From NCBI RefSeq assembly GCF_018863415.1, contig NZ_JAHKSN010000013.1, positions 59,144 to 123,143 of the forward strand: a DNA stretch of 64,000 nucleotides, read 5' to 3'. The notes under the pieces were generated by a model that was not told the DNA's origin, did not search any database, and saw only the letters and a list, made by a program, of their open reading frames with translations. The stretch is from Deinococcus aestuarii. GTDB taxonomy: Bacteria; Deinococcota; Deinococci; Deinococcales; Deinococcaceae. Positions 27,397-39,502 of this stretch are shown piece after piece (position 1 is the first letter of the stretch; the number at the start of each line of letters is the position of its first letter). Both the position numbers and the translations under genes were made by a program.

Positions 27397-28422
27397 TCAA
27401 GAGGTAGCCGCCGAACGGGCCCAGACGAGGGCGTCCTGCACGCCGCGCGGGGTGTGCCCCTGCGCGGCGTAGAGCTTCGCGGCGGCGAGGTACTGCGCGC
27501 GGGCGGCCCCGGGGCGGCCCTGCTTGCGGTACACGTGGCCGAGCACGTACGCCGCCAGGGCGTTGTGCGGGTTCTCGCGCAACGCGGCCTGGAGCCACCG
27601 CTCGCTGCCTTGCAGCCCCGCCGGGGTGGCGCGCCCGACCCCAGTGCCCAGCAGGCCGCCGGGGGCCCGCTCGCCCCGGTAGTAGTCGAACTGCGAGCGC
27701 AGGTAGGCGAGGTCGAGGGCTGACACCCTGGAGAGCGCCACCGGCCCGCCGCCGTCGGCCCGCCGGTAGCCGGTGATCGTCTGCCCGGCCCCGTACTGGG
27801 GCAGCAGGAAGCGGTACGCCCCGTCCGCCCAGGTCAGCAGCCCCCGGTGCTCCACGAAGGGCGTCGGGTCGCTCGCGTCGATCAACAGGTCCGCGCGGCC
27901 GGACGGCAGGCGCAGCGTGGCCGTGACGTGCCCGAGGTTCGTCTCCTGACCGCTGAGGTTGCGCCAGACCATGACCGCACCGGCCTGGAGCCCTGCCTCC
28001 TGCAACAGCCCGGTGATCAGGACGCTCTGGAGCAAGCACTGCCGCTCGCCGGACCGCGCCGCGCTCGCGAACTCGAAGCCGCGTTCCAGGCTGAAGCGCG
28101 GCAGGGCGGCCTTCACGAAGCGGTGCGCCCAGGCGGCGGTCTCCCGGGCCAGCCGGTCACGGTCCGCACCCGTCGCCAGGAGGAGCTGGGCACGCCGACC
28201 GGCGAGTGCCCGGCCCAACGAGGGTTCCTTCAGGAGCAGCACGTCCTGGCGGCGGTAGGCGTCCGTGAGCCAGGCGTCGAACGAGCCGGAGAGTCCGGCC
28301 CGGCGGTAGGACTCCGCGCCGAGCGTCTGGAAGGCTCCGGAGGTCAGCGGGAGGGTGGCGGGGGCGGCCAGTGCGGCGGGGGCGAGGGCCAGCAGCAGGG
28401 CGAGGGAACGGATACGGTGCAT
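27397..28422 (-). CDS. Secreted transglutaminase-like protein with TPR-like tail
   Basis: A 341-residue exported protein; signal peptide 1-20 (ALAPAALAA). The middle has the transglutaminase-like features GERQCLLQSVLITGLLQEAGL (Cys near 155), GHVTATLRLPSG (His near 195) and LLIDASDP (Asp), a Cys-His-Asp order. The last 60 residues contain TPR-like repeats ([20 protein letters not shown]). It starts 29 nt after the acetyltransferase gene with RBS CTGGAGG. It probably acts on cell-wall peptides, but the substrate is unknown. Confidence 0.78.
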   Translation of the reverse strand: MHRIRSLALLLALAPAALAAPATLPLTSGAFQTLGAESYRRAGLSGSFDAWLTDAYRRQDVLLLKEPSLGRALAGRRAQLLLATGADRDRLARETAAWAHRFVKAALPRFSLERGFEFASAARSGERQCLLQSVLITGLLQEAGLQAGAVMVWRNLSGQETNLGHVTATLRLPSGRADLLIDASDPTPFVEHRGLLTWADGAYRFLLPQYGAGQTITGYRRADGGGPVALSRVSALDLAYLRSQFDYYRGERAPGGLLGTGVGRATPAGLQGSERWLQAALRENPHNALAAYVLGHVYRKQGRPGAARAQYLAAAKLYAAQGHTPRGVQDALVWARSAATS

Positions 28423-28451
28423 AAGCGACCTCCAGGAAAGGGGCGGGTGGC

Positions 28452-29597
28452 TCAGAGTTTCCAGATCAGCCCGCGCCGGGCCAGCCAGACGAGGCCCAGC
28501 CACACGGCCAGGACGTAGCCCAGGGTGTAGGTCCAGCCTCCCCAGAGCCCGCCCAACTGCTGGCGGGCGAGGGTCAGCAGGGCGCCCTGCATGGGCTGAG
28601 AGGTCCCCCCCCAGGTGACCGTGAGGCCCTGCAAGACCCAGACCTTGACGAGGATGGGCAGCACGTAGGCCGCAAGGGCGTTGCGCCCGGGGATGGTGAG
28701 GGGCGCGAGCAGCCGCGCGCCCCCCGGCAGGCGGCCAGCGTCGCCGGTCAAGTACATCGCCAGCAGCCCGAGGGTCCCGAGCCCCGCGGCGTACAGCAGG
28801 TAGGGCGGCGTCCACAGCGCCTTGCTCAGAGGCAACGAACCGCTGGCGGCCCAGGCGTACCCGGCGGCGCTCCAGGCCAGGCCCAGCCCCAGGAGTGTGG
28901 CGGGGGCGCTCGCCCGCCTCGCTTGCAGGGGCCGCGCGGCGAGGCTGCCCAGCAGCACCAGGGCGGTCGCCGGCACGACGGACGGCAGCCCCCGCAGGCC
29001 CAGCGGGGTGAGCCAGGCATTCACGGCCTGCACGGGGTGGGCGGTCTCTCCCAGGACGCCCCGCCCGGCCGCGTGAGGCATCCAGAGCAGGAAAGCGGCG
29101 TACGCGCCCAGCAGGGCGGCGGCGGCGAGGGCTTGCCAGCGGACCCGCCAGCCCTCCAGCAGCGCCGCGAGGAAGGTGGACAGGGCGATCAGTTGCAACA
29201 CGCCCAGCCCCAGCATGAACTGCCCCCCGGTCACGCTGGTGACGAAGGCCCCCACGAGGTAGAGCAGGGCCGCGCGGCCCGCCAGCCGCCGGACGCGCGC
29301 GAACCCGGTGAGGTCCGAGCGGCGCATGGCCGCACCGGCGAACGGCAGGGCGGCACCGGCGCAGAAGAGGAACCAGGGAAACACCAGGTCGGTGAGGGTC
29401 ACCCCGCCGAACGGTGCGTGCTGGAGTTGGGCGGGCGTCTGGCCGCCCACGGCGACGTTGTTGACGAGCAGCATCAGGAGGACCGTGAGGCCCCGCCAGG
29501 CGTCGAGGGCCAGCAGCCGGGTGGAGCGCACTGTGACCGGGAGGTCCAGGGAAGGTGGTGCGGAGGCCGCCCGGGTGGCCCAGGACATCGGTCGCAT
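28452..29597 (-). CDS. Membrane acetyltransferase, heparan-glucosaminide type (COG4299-like)
   Basis: A 381-residue protein with about ten membrane helices. The diagnostic opening [20 protein letters not shown] (near residue 30) with D-x-x-RG and a downstream [12 protein letters not shown] segment (usual form DLVFPFFLFIVG) mark the heparan-alpha-glucosaminide N-acetyltransferase group. These enzymes move acetyl groups across the membrane to sugars. ATG 29597 is set by the class A promoter. It heads an operon with the transglutaminase-like and MscS genes. Confidence 0.85.
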   Translation of the reverse strand: MRPMSWATRAASAPPSLDLPVTVRSTRLLALDAWRGLTVLLMLLVNNVAVGGQTPAQLQHAPFGGVTLTDLVFPWFLFCAGAALPFAGAAMRRSDLTGFARVRRLAGRAALLYLVGAFVTSVTGGQFMLGLGVLQLIALSTFLAALLEGWRVRWQALAAAALLGAYAAFLLWMPHAAGRGVLGETAHPVQAVNAWLTPLGLRGLPSVVPATALVLLGSLAARPLQARRASAPATLLGLGLAWSAAGYAWAASGSLPLSKALWTPPYLLYAAGLGTLGLLAMYLTGDAGRLPGGARLLAPLTIPGRNALAAYVLPILVKVWVLQGLTVTWGGTSQPMQGALLTLARQQLGGLWGGWTYTLGYVLAVWLGLVWLARRGLIWKL

Positions 29598-29603
29598 GGG
29601 TCC

Positions 29604-29635
29604 AGTCTTCGCCCTCACCGTTAAATCCGGGTATA
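29604..29635 (-). promoter_or_regulatory. Class A promoter of the acetyltransferase operon
   Basis: Minus strand: TATACC (29635-29630), 5 nt, TTAACG (29624-29619), 9 nt, AAGACT -10 (29609-29604), 6 nt, ATG 29597. The 17-nt repeat segment is identical to that before the deacetylase gene. Confidence 0.72.
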
Positions 29636-29765
29636 GCCGCGTGGCAGGGGCTGGAACAGCGTGTGGCTGCGGGCGCAGGAGGTGACGCCCGCCCGGGGAG
29701 AGACCACCTCCGGCTCCCCCTGGTCCTGGCGGTGTCTCCTCCCACGGACCCTCCGTGCGCCGCGC

Positions 29766-30860
29766 TCAGGGCCCTCCCTGGTACAGGCGGCTGGGGTAGT
29801 AGTACCTCGCCAGCAGCAGTTTCCCGAGGGCCGCCAGGGGGACGGCCACCAGCGCCCCCACCAGGCCCAGCAGATGCAGCCCCACCAGGATGCTCAGGGC
29901 GACGGTGACGGGATGGAGGTTGGTGGACCGGCCGAGGATCAGGGGCGAGAGCACATGGCCCTCCAACTGGTTGCCGAGCAGGAAGACCCCTACGACCAGC
30001 ACGAGCTTGAGCCACCCCAGCGGCGAGGCGAGGAGCAGCGCGGGGACGAGCGCGATGATCACGCCCAGGTACGGCACGAGGTTGAAGACCCCCGCCAGAA
30101 AGCCCAGCGCGAGCGCGGACGGCACGCCGATCAGCGCGAGGCCCAGGGCGACCAGGCTCCCGATGGCGAGGGCGATCACCACTTGCCCGCGCACGTACCC
30201 GCCCACCGACTGCTCCACGCCGCGCGACAGGTCGAGCGCCAGCGGCTGCCAGGAGCGCGGCAGCAGGCTCAGCAGGGTGTGGCCGATCTTCTCGTAGTCG
30301 GCCATCATGTACACGCTCAGGATCAGGACGGCCACGGTCTCCGCGAGGGTGCTCGCCACCCCGAACAGCCGTCCCAGCAGCGGGCCGCCCGGGGCGAGCA
30401 GACCTTGCAGGAACGGCAGCGTGTCCCGCGACAGCAGGGCCGTGCTGCTGGTGATCAGGGTGGTGAGCTGGGCGCGCAGGCCGGCGGTCCAGGGCAGGTT
30501 CGGGCGCGCGGCCAGCCAGCCGTCCACGAAACGGCTGACATCCTGGGCGACCGCCGGCAGGCGGCCCACGAGGTCGATGAGCTGCGTCCCGACGGCCACC
30601 AGGAGCGAGGACGCCAGCGCCGCGAGCGCGAGCGCGATCAGGAGCACCACACCGACGCCCACGCCACGCCGCAGGTGACGGCGCTCCAGCCAGGTCAGCA
30701 GCGGGTGGGAGAGATAGGCGATCAGGTAGGCGGTCAGGCCCACCGTGAGCACGGGCGCCAGGTCGCGGGCCAGCCAGAGCGCCAGGGCGATCACTCCGAG
30801 AAACACGGACGCGCGCACATAGGGATTGCGCCACACGAGCGCGAAAGCGTTGCCGGACAA
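29766..30860 (-). CDS. AI-2E family membrane permease
   Basis: A 364-residue protein of the AI-2E/TqsA/PerM family: seven to eight helices with a long periplasmic or amphipathic middle part (about 65-165) and the conserved GYVRGQVVIALAIGSLV, LGLALIGVPSALALGFLAG and NLVPYLGVIIALVPALLLA block. The start is TTG 30860, 7 nt after GAAGGAGG; the longer ATG frame to 31025 has no support. Members export signals, lipids or Na+; specificity cannot be read. Confidence 0.88.
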   Translation of the reverse strand: MSGNAFALVWRNPYVRASVFLGVIALALWLARDLAPVLTVGLTAYLIAYLSHPLLTWLERRHLRRGVGVGVVLLIALALAALASSLLVAVGTQLIDLVGRLPAVAQDVSRFVDGWLAARPNLPWTAGLRAQLTTLITSSTALLSRDTLPFLQGLLAPGGPLLGRLFGVASTLAETVAVLILSVYMMADYEKIGHTLLSLLPRSWQPLALDLSRGVEQSVGGYVRGQVVIALAIGSLVALGLALIGVPSALALGFLAGVFNLVPYLGVIIALVPALLLASPLGWLKLVLVVGVFLLGNQLEGHVLSPLILGRSTNLHPVTVALSILVGLHLLGLVGALVAVPLAALGKLLLARYYYPSRLYQGGP

Positions 30861-31294
30861 GGGTGAGCCTCCTTCAGGGGCGCCGCACGGACCTGGTTGA
30901 ATGAGGATCAGGTCACTCGGCGGGAAGAGCGGAAGCGGTGGGCCCCGGACGTCGGGTCGGCGCCCAGAATGCTTAGGGTCTCCAGCCACCCCTCCCGAAA
31001 GCGGACCGGATGCCCGGCTTTTCACGATGCTCCGAAGGCCAACCTGTCACTGGTCAACCCGGGCTGATCCCCGAGGCCGAAAGACCCCCCACCTCTACAC
31101 GCGGAAGGTAAAGGCCCGGTATGGCGAGGCCCGACACGGGCAGGGGTCGTGAACTCGCGCACTCCGTCCCCGCCCAAGGTGCCGGGAAGACCCGTCGTTC
31201 ATCCCCCGTCGCCGGGGTGAAGGGGTGGCCGCTCCGTTCCACCCCAGGAGGCGGCTGCCGTCCGGTCAGGTCCTGCGGTCGCAACGTCCATTTC
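30861..31294. other. Intergenic region without a recognised gene
   Basis: Divergent region between the AI-2E gene and the class A promoter at 31295. It contains one degenerate class A site pointing left (31092-31123) and no credible ORF. A transcript from that site would have a leader of about 225 nt before the TTG start; no riboswitch type was recognised in it. Confidence 0.4.
31092..31123 (-). promoter_or_regulatory. Degenerate class A site upstream of the AI-2E gene
   Basis: Minus strand: CATACC (31123-31118), 5 nt, TTTACC (31112-31107), 9 nt, TAGAGG (31097-31092) in the -10 position. The repeats fit but the -10 lacks the final T, and no start codon follows at 6-7 nt. Confidence 0.4.
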
Positions 31295-31326
31295 TATACC
31301 GGGGCTTTACCCCCGGGGCTCATCCT
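31295..31326 (+). promoter_or_regulatory. Class A promoter before a doubtful ORF
   Basis: TATACC (31295-31300), 5 nt, TTTACC (31306-31311), 9 nt, CATCCT -10 (31321-31326), 6 nt, ATG 31333. The site is perfect although the gene behind it looks decayed. Confidence 0.7.
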
Positions 31327-31332
31327 CGACCC

Positions 31333-31725
31333 ATGACCGTCCTGACCCCTCGGCGTTCGTCTTTCTGGACGCGCCCACCACGCCGAGCCCCGGGCATCTG
31401 GCGGCGTCCCGGCACGCCGGGGAGAGTGTGCATTCCCGGCGTCACGCTGGCCCGGCTCGCCCGTTGCGCCGCGGCAAATGTCCCTGGACCTGCGCGCCCC
31501 CGCCGTCCCAGGGACGTCCGGAGGTGTGCCCCGAGTCGACCCGGGCTTCCGGTCTCCTCCCACCACCTCATGCGGACCGGACGGGTTGGCGACCGCCCTC
31601 ACCCGCAAGCCGGTAGGCCGAGCACCGCGTGTGGTCCGGCACGCGGAGTCCCCGTCATGGCGACGGGTGCCTCCAGGGTGAGGCGGCACGGCACCCCGGA
31701 CGGAGCGGGTGAGCGCCGTGCCTGA
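31333..31725 (+). CDS. ORF of doubtful coding value behind a class A promoter
   Basis: A 130-codon frame from the leaderless ATG, very rich in Arg, Pro, Gly and Ala, without hydrophobic core, signal or motif. Composition resembles a GC-rich chance or broken frame more than a folded protein, yet the promoter spacing to the ATG is perfect. It may be a gene remnant whose promoter survives, or a promoter captured to read into cydDCAB further downstream. Confidence 0.3.
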   Translation: MTVLTPRRSSFWTRPPRRAPGIWRRPGTPGRVCIPGVTLARLARCAAANVPGPARPRRPRDVRRCAPSRPGLPVSSHHLMRTGRVGDRPHPQAGRPSTACGPARGVPVMATGASRVRRHGTPDGAGERRA

Positions 31726-31758
31726 CCATAGGGGAGGAACCACTTCCGACCTGGAGAC

Positions 31759-31890
31759 ATGGATTGGCCGACGGAAGCAGACACCAGCGCGGCGTTCACC
31801 TCGCTCAATGGGGAAGGTGGGACGTCCGTCCCCTGCGACCAGGGATGCCTGGCTCTGGCGCAGCCGCCCAATTCGGCGCAGGCTCGGTGA
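31759..31890 (+). CDS. Possible 43-residue small protein before cydD
   Basis: ATG 31759 follows GGAG by about 3 nt; the frame (opening MDWPTEADTSAAF) ends TGA at 31888-31890, only 4 nt before the cydD ATG. It is mildly acidic, with two Cys (VPCDQGCLAL). The tight spacing suggests translational coupling to cydD, which itself has a poor ribosome site. There is no known homologue that I recognise. Confidence 0.35.
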   Translation: MDWPTEADTSAAFTSLNGEGGTSVPCDQGCLALAQPPNSAQAR

Positions 31891-31894
31891 CAAG

Positions 31895-33535
31895 ATGACG
31901 ACGAAGCCCCGCCGCACCCGGAGTCTCCTGCTTGGGCCTGCCAGCCTTCGCCGCGAGCTGGCCGTGTCCGGCGTGCTGAGTGTGCTGGGCCTGCTCGCCA
32001 CCGCCGCCGCGTTCGTGCTGACGGCCCGCGTGATCGCCGCCGGGCTCTTGCAGGGGCAATCGCCTGGGCCCAGCACCGTCGTGACCGTCGCGGCGCTGCT
32101 GCTGGCGCGTGCCGGGGCGGGCGCCGCCCGGGAACGCCTGGGGACCCGGCTCGCGGCCCGATTGATCGGGACCTGGCGCACACGGCTGAGCGAGGCATCT
32201 CTCAGGCTCGGGCCGGTGGCGCTTGCGGACACGCGGGGCGCGGACCTCGCCACGCTCGACGCGGAACTCGGCGCGCGGCTGACGCCCTACTACGCGCGGT
32301 ACCTGCCCGGCGCCGTGCACGCGGCCCTCGCCTTCGCGGTGGTCCTGGGCGTCACCGCGTGGCTCGATCCCGCCACAGCGGGGGTGCTGCTCGTCACCGG
32401 ACCGCTCACGGTGGTGTTCCTGGCGCTGGTGGGGCTCGCCACGGGCGCGGCCACCGAGCGGCAGTGGCTCGCCCACACCCGCCTCTCCGCGCGGCTGCTG
32501 ACCCTGGTCCGCCACCTGCCCACCCTGCACGCCTTCGGCGCGGTCGCGCCCTACCGCGACGTCCTGGCCCGCTCGGCCCGCCAGCACCGCGAGGCCACCC
32601 TGGGCGTGCTGCGGGTCGCGTTCCTGAGCGGTTTCGTGATGGACTTCGCCGCGACCCTCGCCACCGCCCTGGTGGCCGTGTGGATCGGCGTGCGGCTGTT
32701 CGGCGGAAGTGCCGAGCTCGCCCCCACCCTCGCGGCCCTGATGCTCGTCCCGGAGTTCTTCGGCCCGCTGCGGCAACTCGGCACGGACCGGCACGCGGCG
32801 CTGGACGCCGGGCCCGTCGCCGCCCGGTTACAGGAGCTGCTCACCCGACCGCTGGCCCCCTCCGGGGAAGGGAGGGTCCCGGTCGGCGTCCCCCACCTGA
32901 GCCTGAATGGGGCGCACGCGGACCTGCCCACGCCCACCGCGCCGGTGAGCGCGGAACTCCCGCCGGGGACCCTCGCCGCACTGCGCGGTCCCAGCGGCAG
33001 CGGCAAGACCACGCTGTTGCACGCCCTGCGCAAGCACGTCCCACACCTGGGCAGCATCCGGGTGGACGGCACGCCGCTCGACGACCTCCGCGCGCCCGAC
33101 TGGCAGGCCCGGGTGGCGTTCGTGCCTCAACACCCGCGGTTGATCGCGGGCAGCGCGCGGGACAACCTGCGCCTCGCCGCCCCGGACGCCCCCGATGCCG
33201 AACTGGAGCGCGTCTCAGAGGCGGTGGGCTTGAGTGACGTGCTGCACGCGCTGCCCGCTGGATTCGACACGCCGCTCGGCGAGGGCGGCGCGCTGCTCTC
33301 GGGCGGCGAGACCGCGCGCCTCGCCCTGGCCCGCGCCCTGCTCTCCGGCGCCGACGTGATCCTGCTCGACGAGGTGAGCGCGCACCTCGACCCGCAGAGC
33401 GAGGCGGAACTGTACGCGGTGATCGGACGCGCCTTCGCGGGGCGGACGGTGCTGCTCGCCACCCACCGCGCGGTCCCACCCGGCTGGCGGGAGATTCTCC
33501 TGGGCGCGCCCATGTCCCCGGCGGTGGCCGCGTGA
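31895..33535 (+). CDS. cydD: Thiol reductant ABC exporter subunit CydD
   Basis: A 546-residue half-transporter with six helices (about 15-310) and an ATPase domain (about 345-540): Walker [10 protein letters not shown], signature [16 protein letters not shown], Walker [14 protein letters not shown] and switch ATHRAV. CydDC exports cysteine/glutathione to the periplasm and is needed for assembly of cytochrome bd. It is followed directly by cydC, cydA and cydB, each joined by a 4-nt overlap, which fixes the assignment. The signature lacks the usual final Gln-Arg form but is functional in type. Confidence 0.88.
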   Translation: MTTKPRRTRSLLLGPASLRRELAVSGVLSVLGLLATAAAFVLTARVIAAGLLQGQSPGPSTVVTVAALLLARAGAGAARERLGTRLAARLIGTWRTRLSEASLRLGPVALADTRGADLATLDAELGARLTPYYARYLPGAVHAALAFAVVLGVTAWLDPATAGVLLVTGPLTVVFLALVGLATGAATERQWLAHTRLSARLLTLVRHLPTLHAFGAVAPYRDVLARSARQHREATLGVLRVAFLSGFVMDFAATLATALVAVWIGVRLFGGSAELAPTLAALMLVPEFFGPLRQLGTDRHAALDAGPVAARLQELLTRPLAPSGEGRVPVGVPHLSLNGAHADLPTPTAPVSAELPPGTLAALRGPSGSGKTTLLHALRKHVPHLGSIRVDGTPLDDLRAPDWQARVAFVPQHPRLIAGSARDNLRLAAPDAPDAELERVSEAVGLSDVLHALPAGFDTPLGEGGALLSGGETARLALARALLSGADVILLDEVSAHLDPQSEAELYAVIGRAFAGRTVLLATHRAVPPGWREILLGAPMSPAVAA

Positions 33536-35126
33536 GGGGCGCGCTGGCGCTCGGGGTCCTGACCGCCCTGGCCGGGGTGGGGCTGGCGGCCAGTTCGGGC
33601 CTGCTGATCTCCCGGGCCGCCCTGCGCCCCGAGGTGTTCCTGAGCCTGCTCCTGCTCGTGACCACCGTGCGCGCCCTGGGGCTGGGCCGCGCCGCCCTGC
33701 GCTACGCCGAGCGCCTCGCCGGGCACGCGGCGGCCCTGGAAGGCGGGGAGCGGGTACGGCTGCGGCTGTTCGACACGCTGGCCCGCTTCGGGCGCGACCT
33801 GCTGGCCTACGAGCGCGGCGGCGACCTGCTCGCCCGCTCGGGTGCGGACATCGACGCCCGGCAGTTCTTCACCCTGCGGGTCAGCCTGCCGCTGGGGGCC
33901 TTCGTGGGCGTGCTGGTCGCCCTGGGCGGCTGGCTCGCGTGGCTGGACCCGGGCCTGGCGCTGCTCGCGCCGCTCCCCCTGCTGGGGGCGGCCCTGGTGG
34001 TGCTGCATGGGCGGGGACGCGCCGCGCTGCTCGCCCGGGAGGACACTCACCTGACACGCGAGCACGCGGCCCGGCTGCTCGACGCCCTCTCGGCCAGCGG
34101 GGACGGCGGCGGGAACCACCACGGCCCCGAACTCGCGCGCCTCACGGCCCGGCTCGAACACGCCTCACTGGAGACCGGGCGCCTGGCGTGGCGGGTCACC
34201 CTGGCCCGCGAGCTGGGGTTCGCGGTCGCGGTGAGCGGCGTCTTGTGGCGAGGTGCGGCGCTCGTGCAATCGGGCCACCTGAACGGCGCGCTGCTGGCGG
34301 CGGTGGTGCTGGGCGTTGCCGCCGCCTTCGACGCCGCGGGACCTCTGGCGGCCGTGCCACTGGCCCACGCCGCCGACGTGGCGGCCAGGGAGCGCACGGC
34401 CGCGCTGGAGGCGCTGACCCCGGGTGTGGTCACACCGCCTATGCCACGGGCCGTCCCACCCGGGCCGCTCGCGCTCGAACTCCGGGGCGTCACCGTCCGG
34501 CGCCGCGGGCGGACCGTGCTGGATGACATGTCGCTGCGCCTGCGCGCCGGGGAGAGCCTGGGCATCTCAGGGCCCAGCGGCGGCGGCAAGACCACCCTGA
34601 TGCGGCTGCTGACCCGGGACCTCGACCCGGACGCGGGGCAGGTCACCCTGAACGGGGCGGACCTGCGCGACCTCGACCTCGCCACGCTGCGCTCCCGGAT
34701 CAGCCTGCACGAGCAGGACGCGCCGCTCCTCGACGGCACCCTGCGCGAGAACCTGCGGCTCGGCGACCACCACGCCACGGACCCCCGGCTGCGCGGCCTG
34801 CTGGACGACCTGGGACTCACCCACCTGGATTTGGACACCTGGGTGGGCGAGGGGGGCACCCGGCTCTCGGGCGGCGAGCGGGCCCGGGTGAGCCTCGCCC
34901 GCGCGCTGCTGGGGCCGGGCGACCTGCTGCTGCTCGACGAGCCCACCGCCCACCTCGACGCCGCCACCGAGGCGCGCGTGCTGCGGGTCATCGGGCGCGA
35001 GCGCGCCGGGCGGGCCCTCCTGATCGTCACCCACCGGGCCGCGCCCCTCGCCCTGACCGGGCGCCACCTCACGCTGCGCGGCGGACACCTGCACGAAGGG
35101 GCGTCCGTTCCCGAAAGGACCGCCGT

Positions 35127-35130
<4 letters not shown>
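33532..35130 (+). CDS. cydC: Thiol reductant ABC exporter subunit CydC
   Basis: A 532-residue half-transporter, partner of CydD. Membrane domain about 1-290; ATPase with Walker [10 protein letters not shown], signature [17 protein letters not shown], Walker [14 protein letters not shown] and THRAAP switch. The GTG start overlaps the cydD stop (GTGA) and its own stop overlaps cydA (ATGA). It works in heterodimeric export of reduced thiols. Confidence 0.9.
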
Positions 35131-37582
<2,452 letters not shown>

Positions 37583-37641
37583 CGTCGGAGCGGCCTGCGG
37601 CCATGAAGGTGTCGGGGCGCGAGCCCGGGGGTCCCATCCAC

Positions 37642-37854
37642 TCACAAGGGTTGAGGCGAGTCCATCCTGGGCACGGCGGCCGAGCGCTCGAAGAGACCGC
37701 ACACCCCGCTGCGGTCCCCCTCGTGGTAGTCCAGGAGGGCGACGGGGGCGGTGGTGCCGGGCTTGAGGCCCTCGGCTTGAAGCTGGGCGGCGGTCGCCAG
37801 ACCTGCGGGAAACGTGTTGACGTACCGGGGAATGCGGGGCGAGGGCTTGGCCAT
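37642..37854 (-). CDS. Small hypothetical protein, 70 residues
   Basis: ATG 37854 with GGGAG upstream; residues include [29 protein letters not shown]. The same kind of 60-residue module (a G-L-x-P-x-x-x-P-VAL start and a C-x-L-F/Y-x-x-x-x-A end) occurs in Deinococcus proteins of unknown function as I recall it, so it is probably real. It is convergent with cydB. No function can be given. Confidence 0.55.
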   Translation of the reverse strand: MAKPSPRIPRYVNTFPAGLATAAQLQAEGLKPGTTAPVALLDYHEGDRSGVCGLFERSAAVPRMDSPQPL

Positions 37855-38051
37855 GAGGTTCCGGCTCCCATCCTGACAGAGGTCAAGGTGAGCTGCGGGA
37901 GAGTGGATGCGCACCGATGTGAAGGTGAACCGAGCCCAGGGCGAGGTGCGGCGGTTGACCGTCGCGGCCAGCCTGCGACCGGAGGCGTCTCGGGCTGTCC
38001 CCGGGCCGGTCGTCTCCCCGGCTCGGTGTTGCGATCGGCGTGGGGCGGCTG

Positions 38052-38708
38052 ATGGCCCTGCTGTCGGCGTCGGGCCTGCGGCGCACGGTGGAGGGCCGCA
38101 CGCTCTGGCAGGACCTGAGTCTGGACGTGGACGCGGGGGAAAGCGTGGCCGTCGTGGGGCCGTCGGGCTCGGGAAAGAGTCTGCTGCTGCGCGCCCTCGC
38201 CGGGCTGGACGTGCTGGAGGGCGGCGAGATCACGCTGGAGGGCCGGGCGCAGGCGGGGTGGCCGATGCCCCGGTACCGCTCACACGTCATCTACCTGCCC
38301 CAGCGGCCCGCCCTGGACGGCGGCACCGTCCTCGACCACCTGCGGCGGCCCTTCACCCTGGCCGTGCACCGCCACCGCACGTTCCATCCCGGTGAGGCGG
38401 AGGCGTTGCTCGGGGCCTTCGGGCGGGACGGGGCCTTCCTGCGGCTGGACGCGGCCACCCTCTCGGGGGGCGAGGGGCAGCTCGTGGCCCTCACCCGCGC
38501 GCTCCTGCTCGGTCCCACCGTGCTGCTGCTCGACGAGGCGACCGCCTCCCTCGACCCGGACACCGCCCGCCTCGCGGAGCGCGCGCTGCTGGGCTGGCTG
38601 CGCGGGGCCGCGCGGCGCGCGCTGGTCTGGGTCAGCCACGATCCCGCCCAACGGGCCCGGGTCACCTCGCGCGAAGTTCTCCTCCAGCCCCGGTCGGTGA
38701 CGCCCTGA
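38052..38708 (+). CDS. fetA: ABC ATPase of FetA (YbbL) type
   Basis: A 218-residue ATPase: Walker A GPSGSGKSL, YLPQRPALDGGTVLDHL Q-loop region, signature LSGGEGQLVALTRAL, Walker B VLLLDEATASLD and switch WVSHD. The Ser-Leu ending of Walker A is unusual but tolerated. Directly followed by the FetB permease. FetAB exports iron and raises peroxide tolerance. ATG 38052 is preferred to GTG 38040 because it is closer to the domain start. Confidence 0.82.
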   Translation: MALLSASGLRRTVEGRTLWQDLSLDVDAGESVAVVGPSGSGKSLLLRALAGLDVLEGGEITLEGRAQAGWPMPRYRSHVIYLPQRPALDGGTVLDHLRRPFTLAVHRHRTFHPGEAEALLGAFGRDGAFLRLDAATLSGGEGQLVALTRALLLGPTVLLLDEATASLDPDTARLAERALLGWLRGAARRALVWVSHDPAQRARVTSREVLLQPRSVTP

Positions 38709-38710
38709 GC

Positions 38711-39502
38711 GTGCCGATCAGCGCCGGTCAACTCGCCCTGGCGGCCGCGCTGCTGCTGGTGAACGTCGTGCTGTCGGTGCGGCTGCGCCTCGGGCTGGAG
38801 CGGGACGTGCTGGTGGCGGGGGCGCGGATGGTCGCGCAGCTTCTCGCGGTGGGGCTGATCCTGGGGTGGGTCTTCGCCCTGCGCTCCCCGCTGCCCGTCG
38901 TGGGGATCGGGCTGGTCATGACCGTCTTGGCCGGGCAGGCGGCGGTGGGCCGGAGCCGCGAGCGCTACGCGCGGGTGTACCTGGACGCCTTCCTCGCGGT
39001 GTTCGGCAGCTCGTTTCTGCTGACGGGGCTGGCCCTTTCCGGCCTCCTGCGGGTCCACCCGTGGTTCGAGCCGCAGGACGCGATCCCCATCCTGGGGATG
39101 GTGCTGGGCAACACCCTGACCGGGGTGGCCCTGTCGCTGGACCGCTTCACCGGGGACCTGCGCGCCCGCCGCCCGCAGATCGAGGAGCTGCTGGCGCTGG
39201 GCGCGACCCGCTGGGAGGCCGCCCACGCGGAGGTCGCCGCCGCCGTGCGGACCGGCATGATCCCGGTGCTGAGCAGCATGGCCGTCATGGGCATCGTGAG
39301 CCTGCCCGGCATGATAACCGGGCAGATCCTGGCGGGCGCCCCGCCGGGCACGGCGGGGCGCTACCAGATCGTGATCATGTTCATCCTCGCGGCGAGTTCG
39401 GCGCTGGGGAGCCTGGCCGTGGTGCTGCTCGCGTACCGCTCGCTCTTCGACGCGCGGGACCGGTTGAGGGTCGAGCGGCTGCACGCCCGGGGGCGGCGGT
39501 GA
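38711..39502 (+). CDS. fetB: FetB/UPF0014-family iron export permease
   Basis: A 263-residue protein with about seven helices: LVAGARMVAQLLAVGLILGW, then PWFEPQDAIPILGMVLGN and LLALGATRWEA, typical for YbbM/FetB. GTG start 2 nt after fetA; stop overlaps arsB as GTGA. Together with FetA it forms the export complex, here joined to an arsenite permease. Confidence 0.88.
   Translation: MPISAGQLALAAALLLVNVVLSVRLRLGLERDVLVAGARMVAQLLAVGLILGWVFALRSPLPVVGIGLVMTVLAGQAAVGRSRERYARVYLDAFLAVFGSSFLLTGLALSGLLRVHPWFEPQDAIPILGMVLGNTLTGVALSLDRFTGDLRARRPQIEELLALGATRWEAAHAEVAAAVRTGMIPVLSSMAVMGIVSLPGMITGQILAGAPPGTAGRYQIVIMFILAASSALGSLAVVLLAYRSLFDARDRLRVERLHARGRR

Noticed and set aside
27397..30834. Single open frame of 1145 codons on the minus strand
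   Set aside because: Only its 3' end (27397-28422) is a gene; the rest is antisense or out-of-frame to the acetyltransferase and AI-2E genes, a GC-skew artefact.
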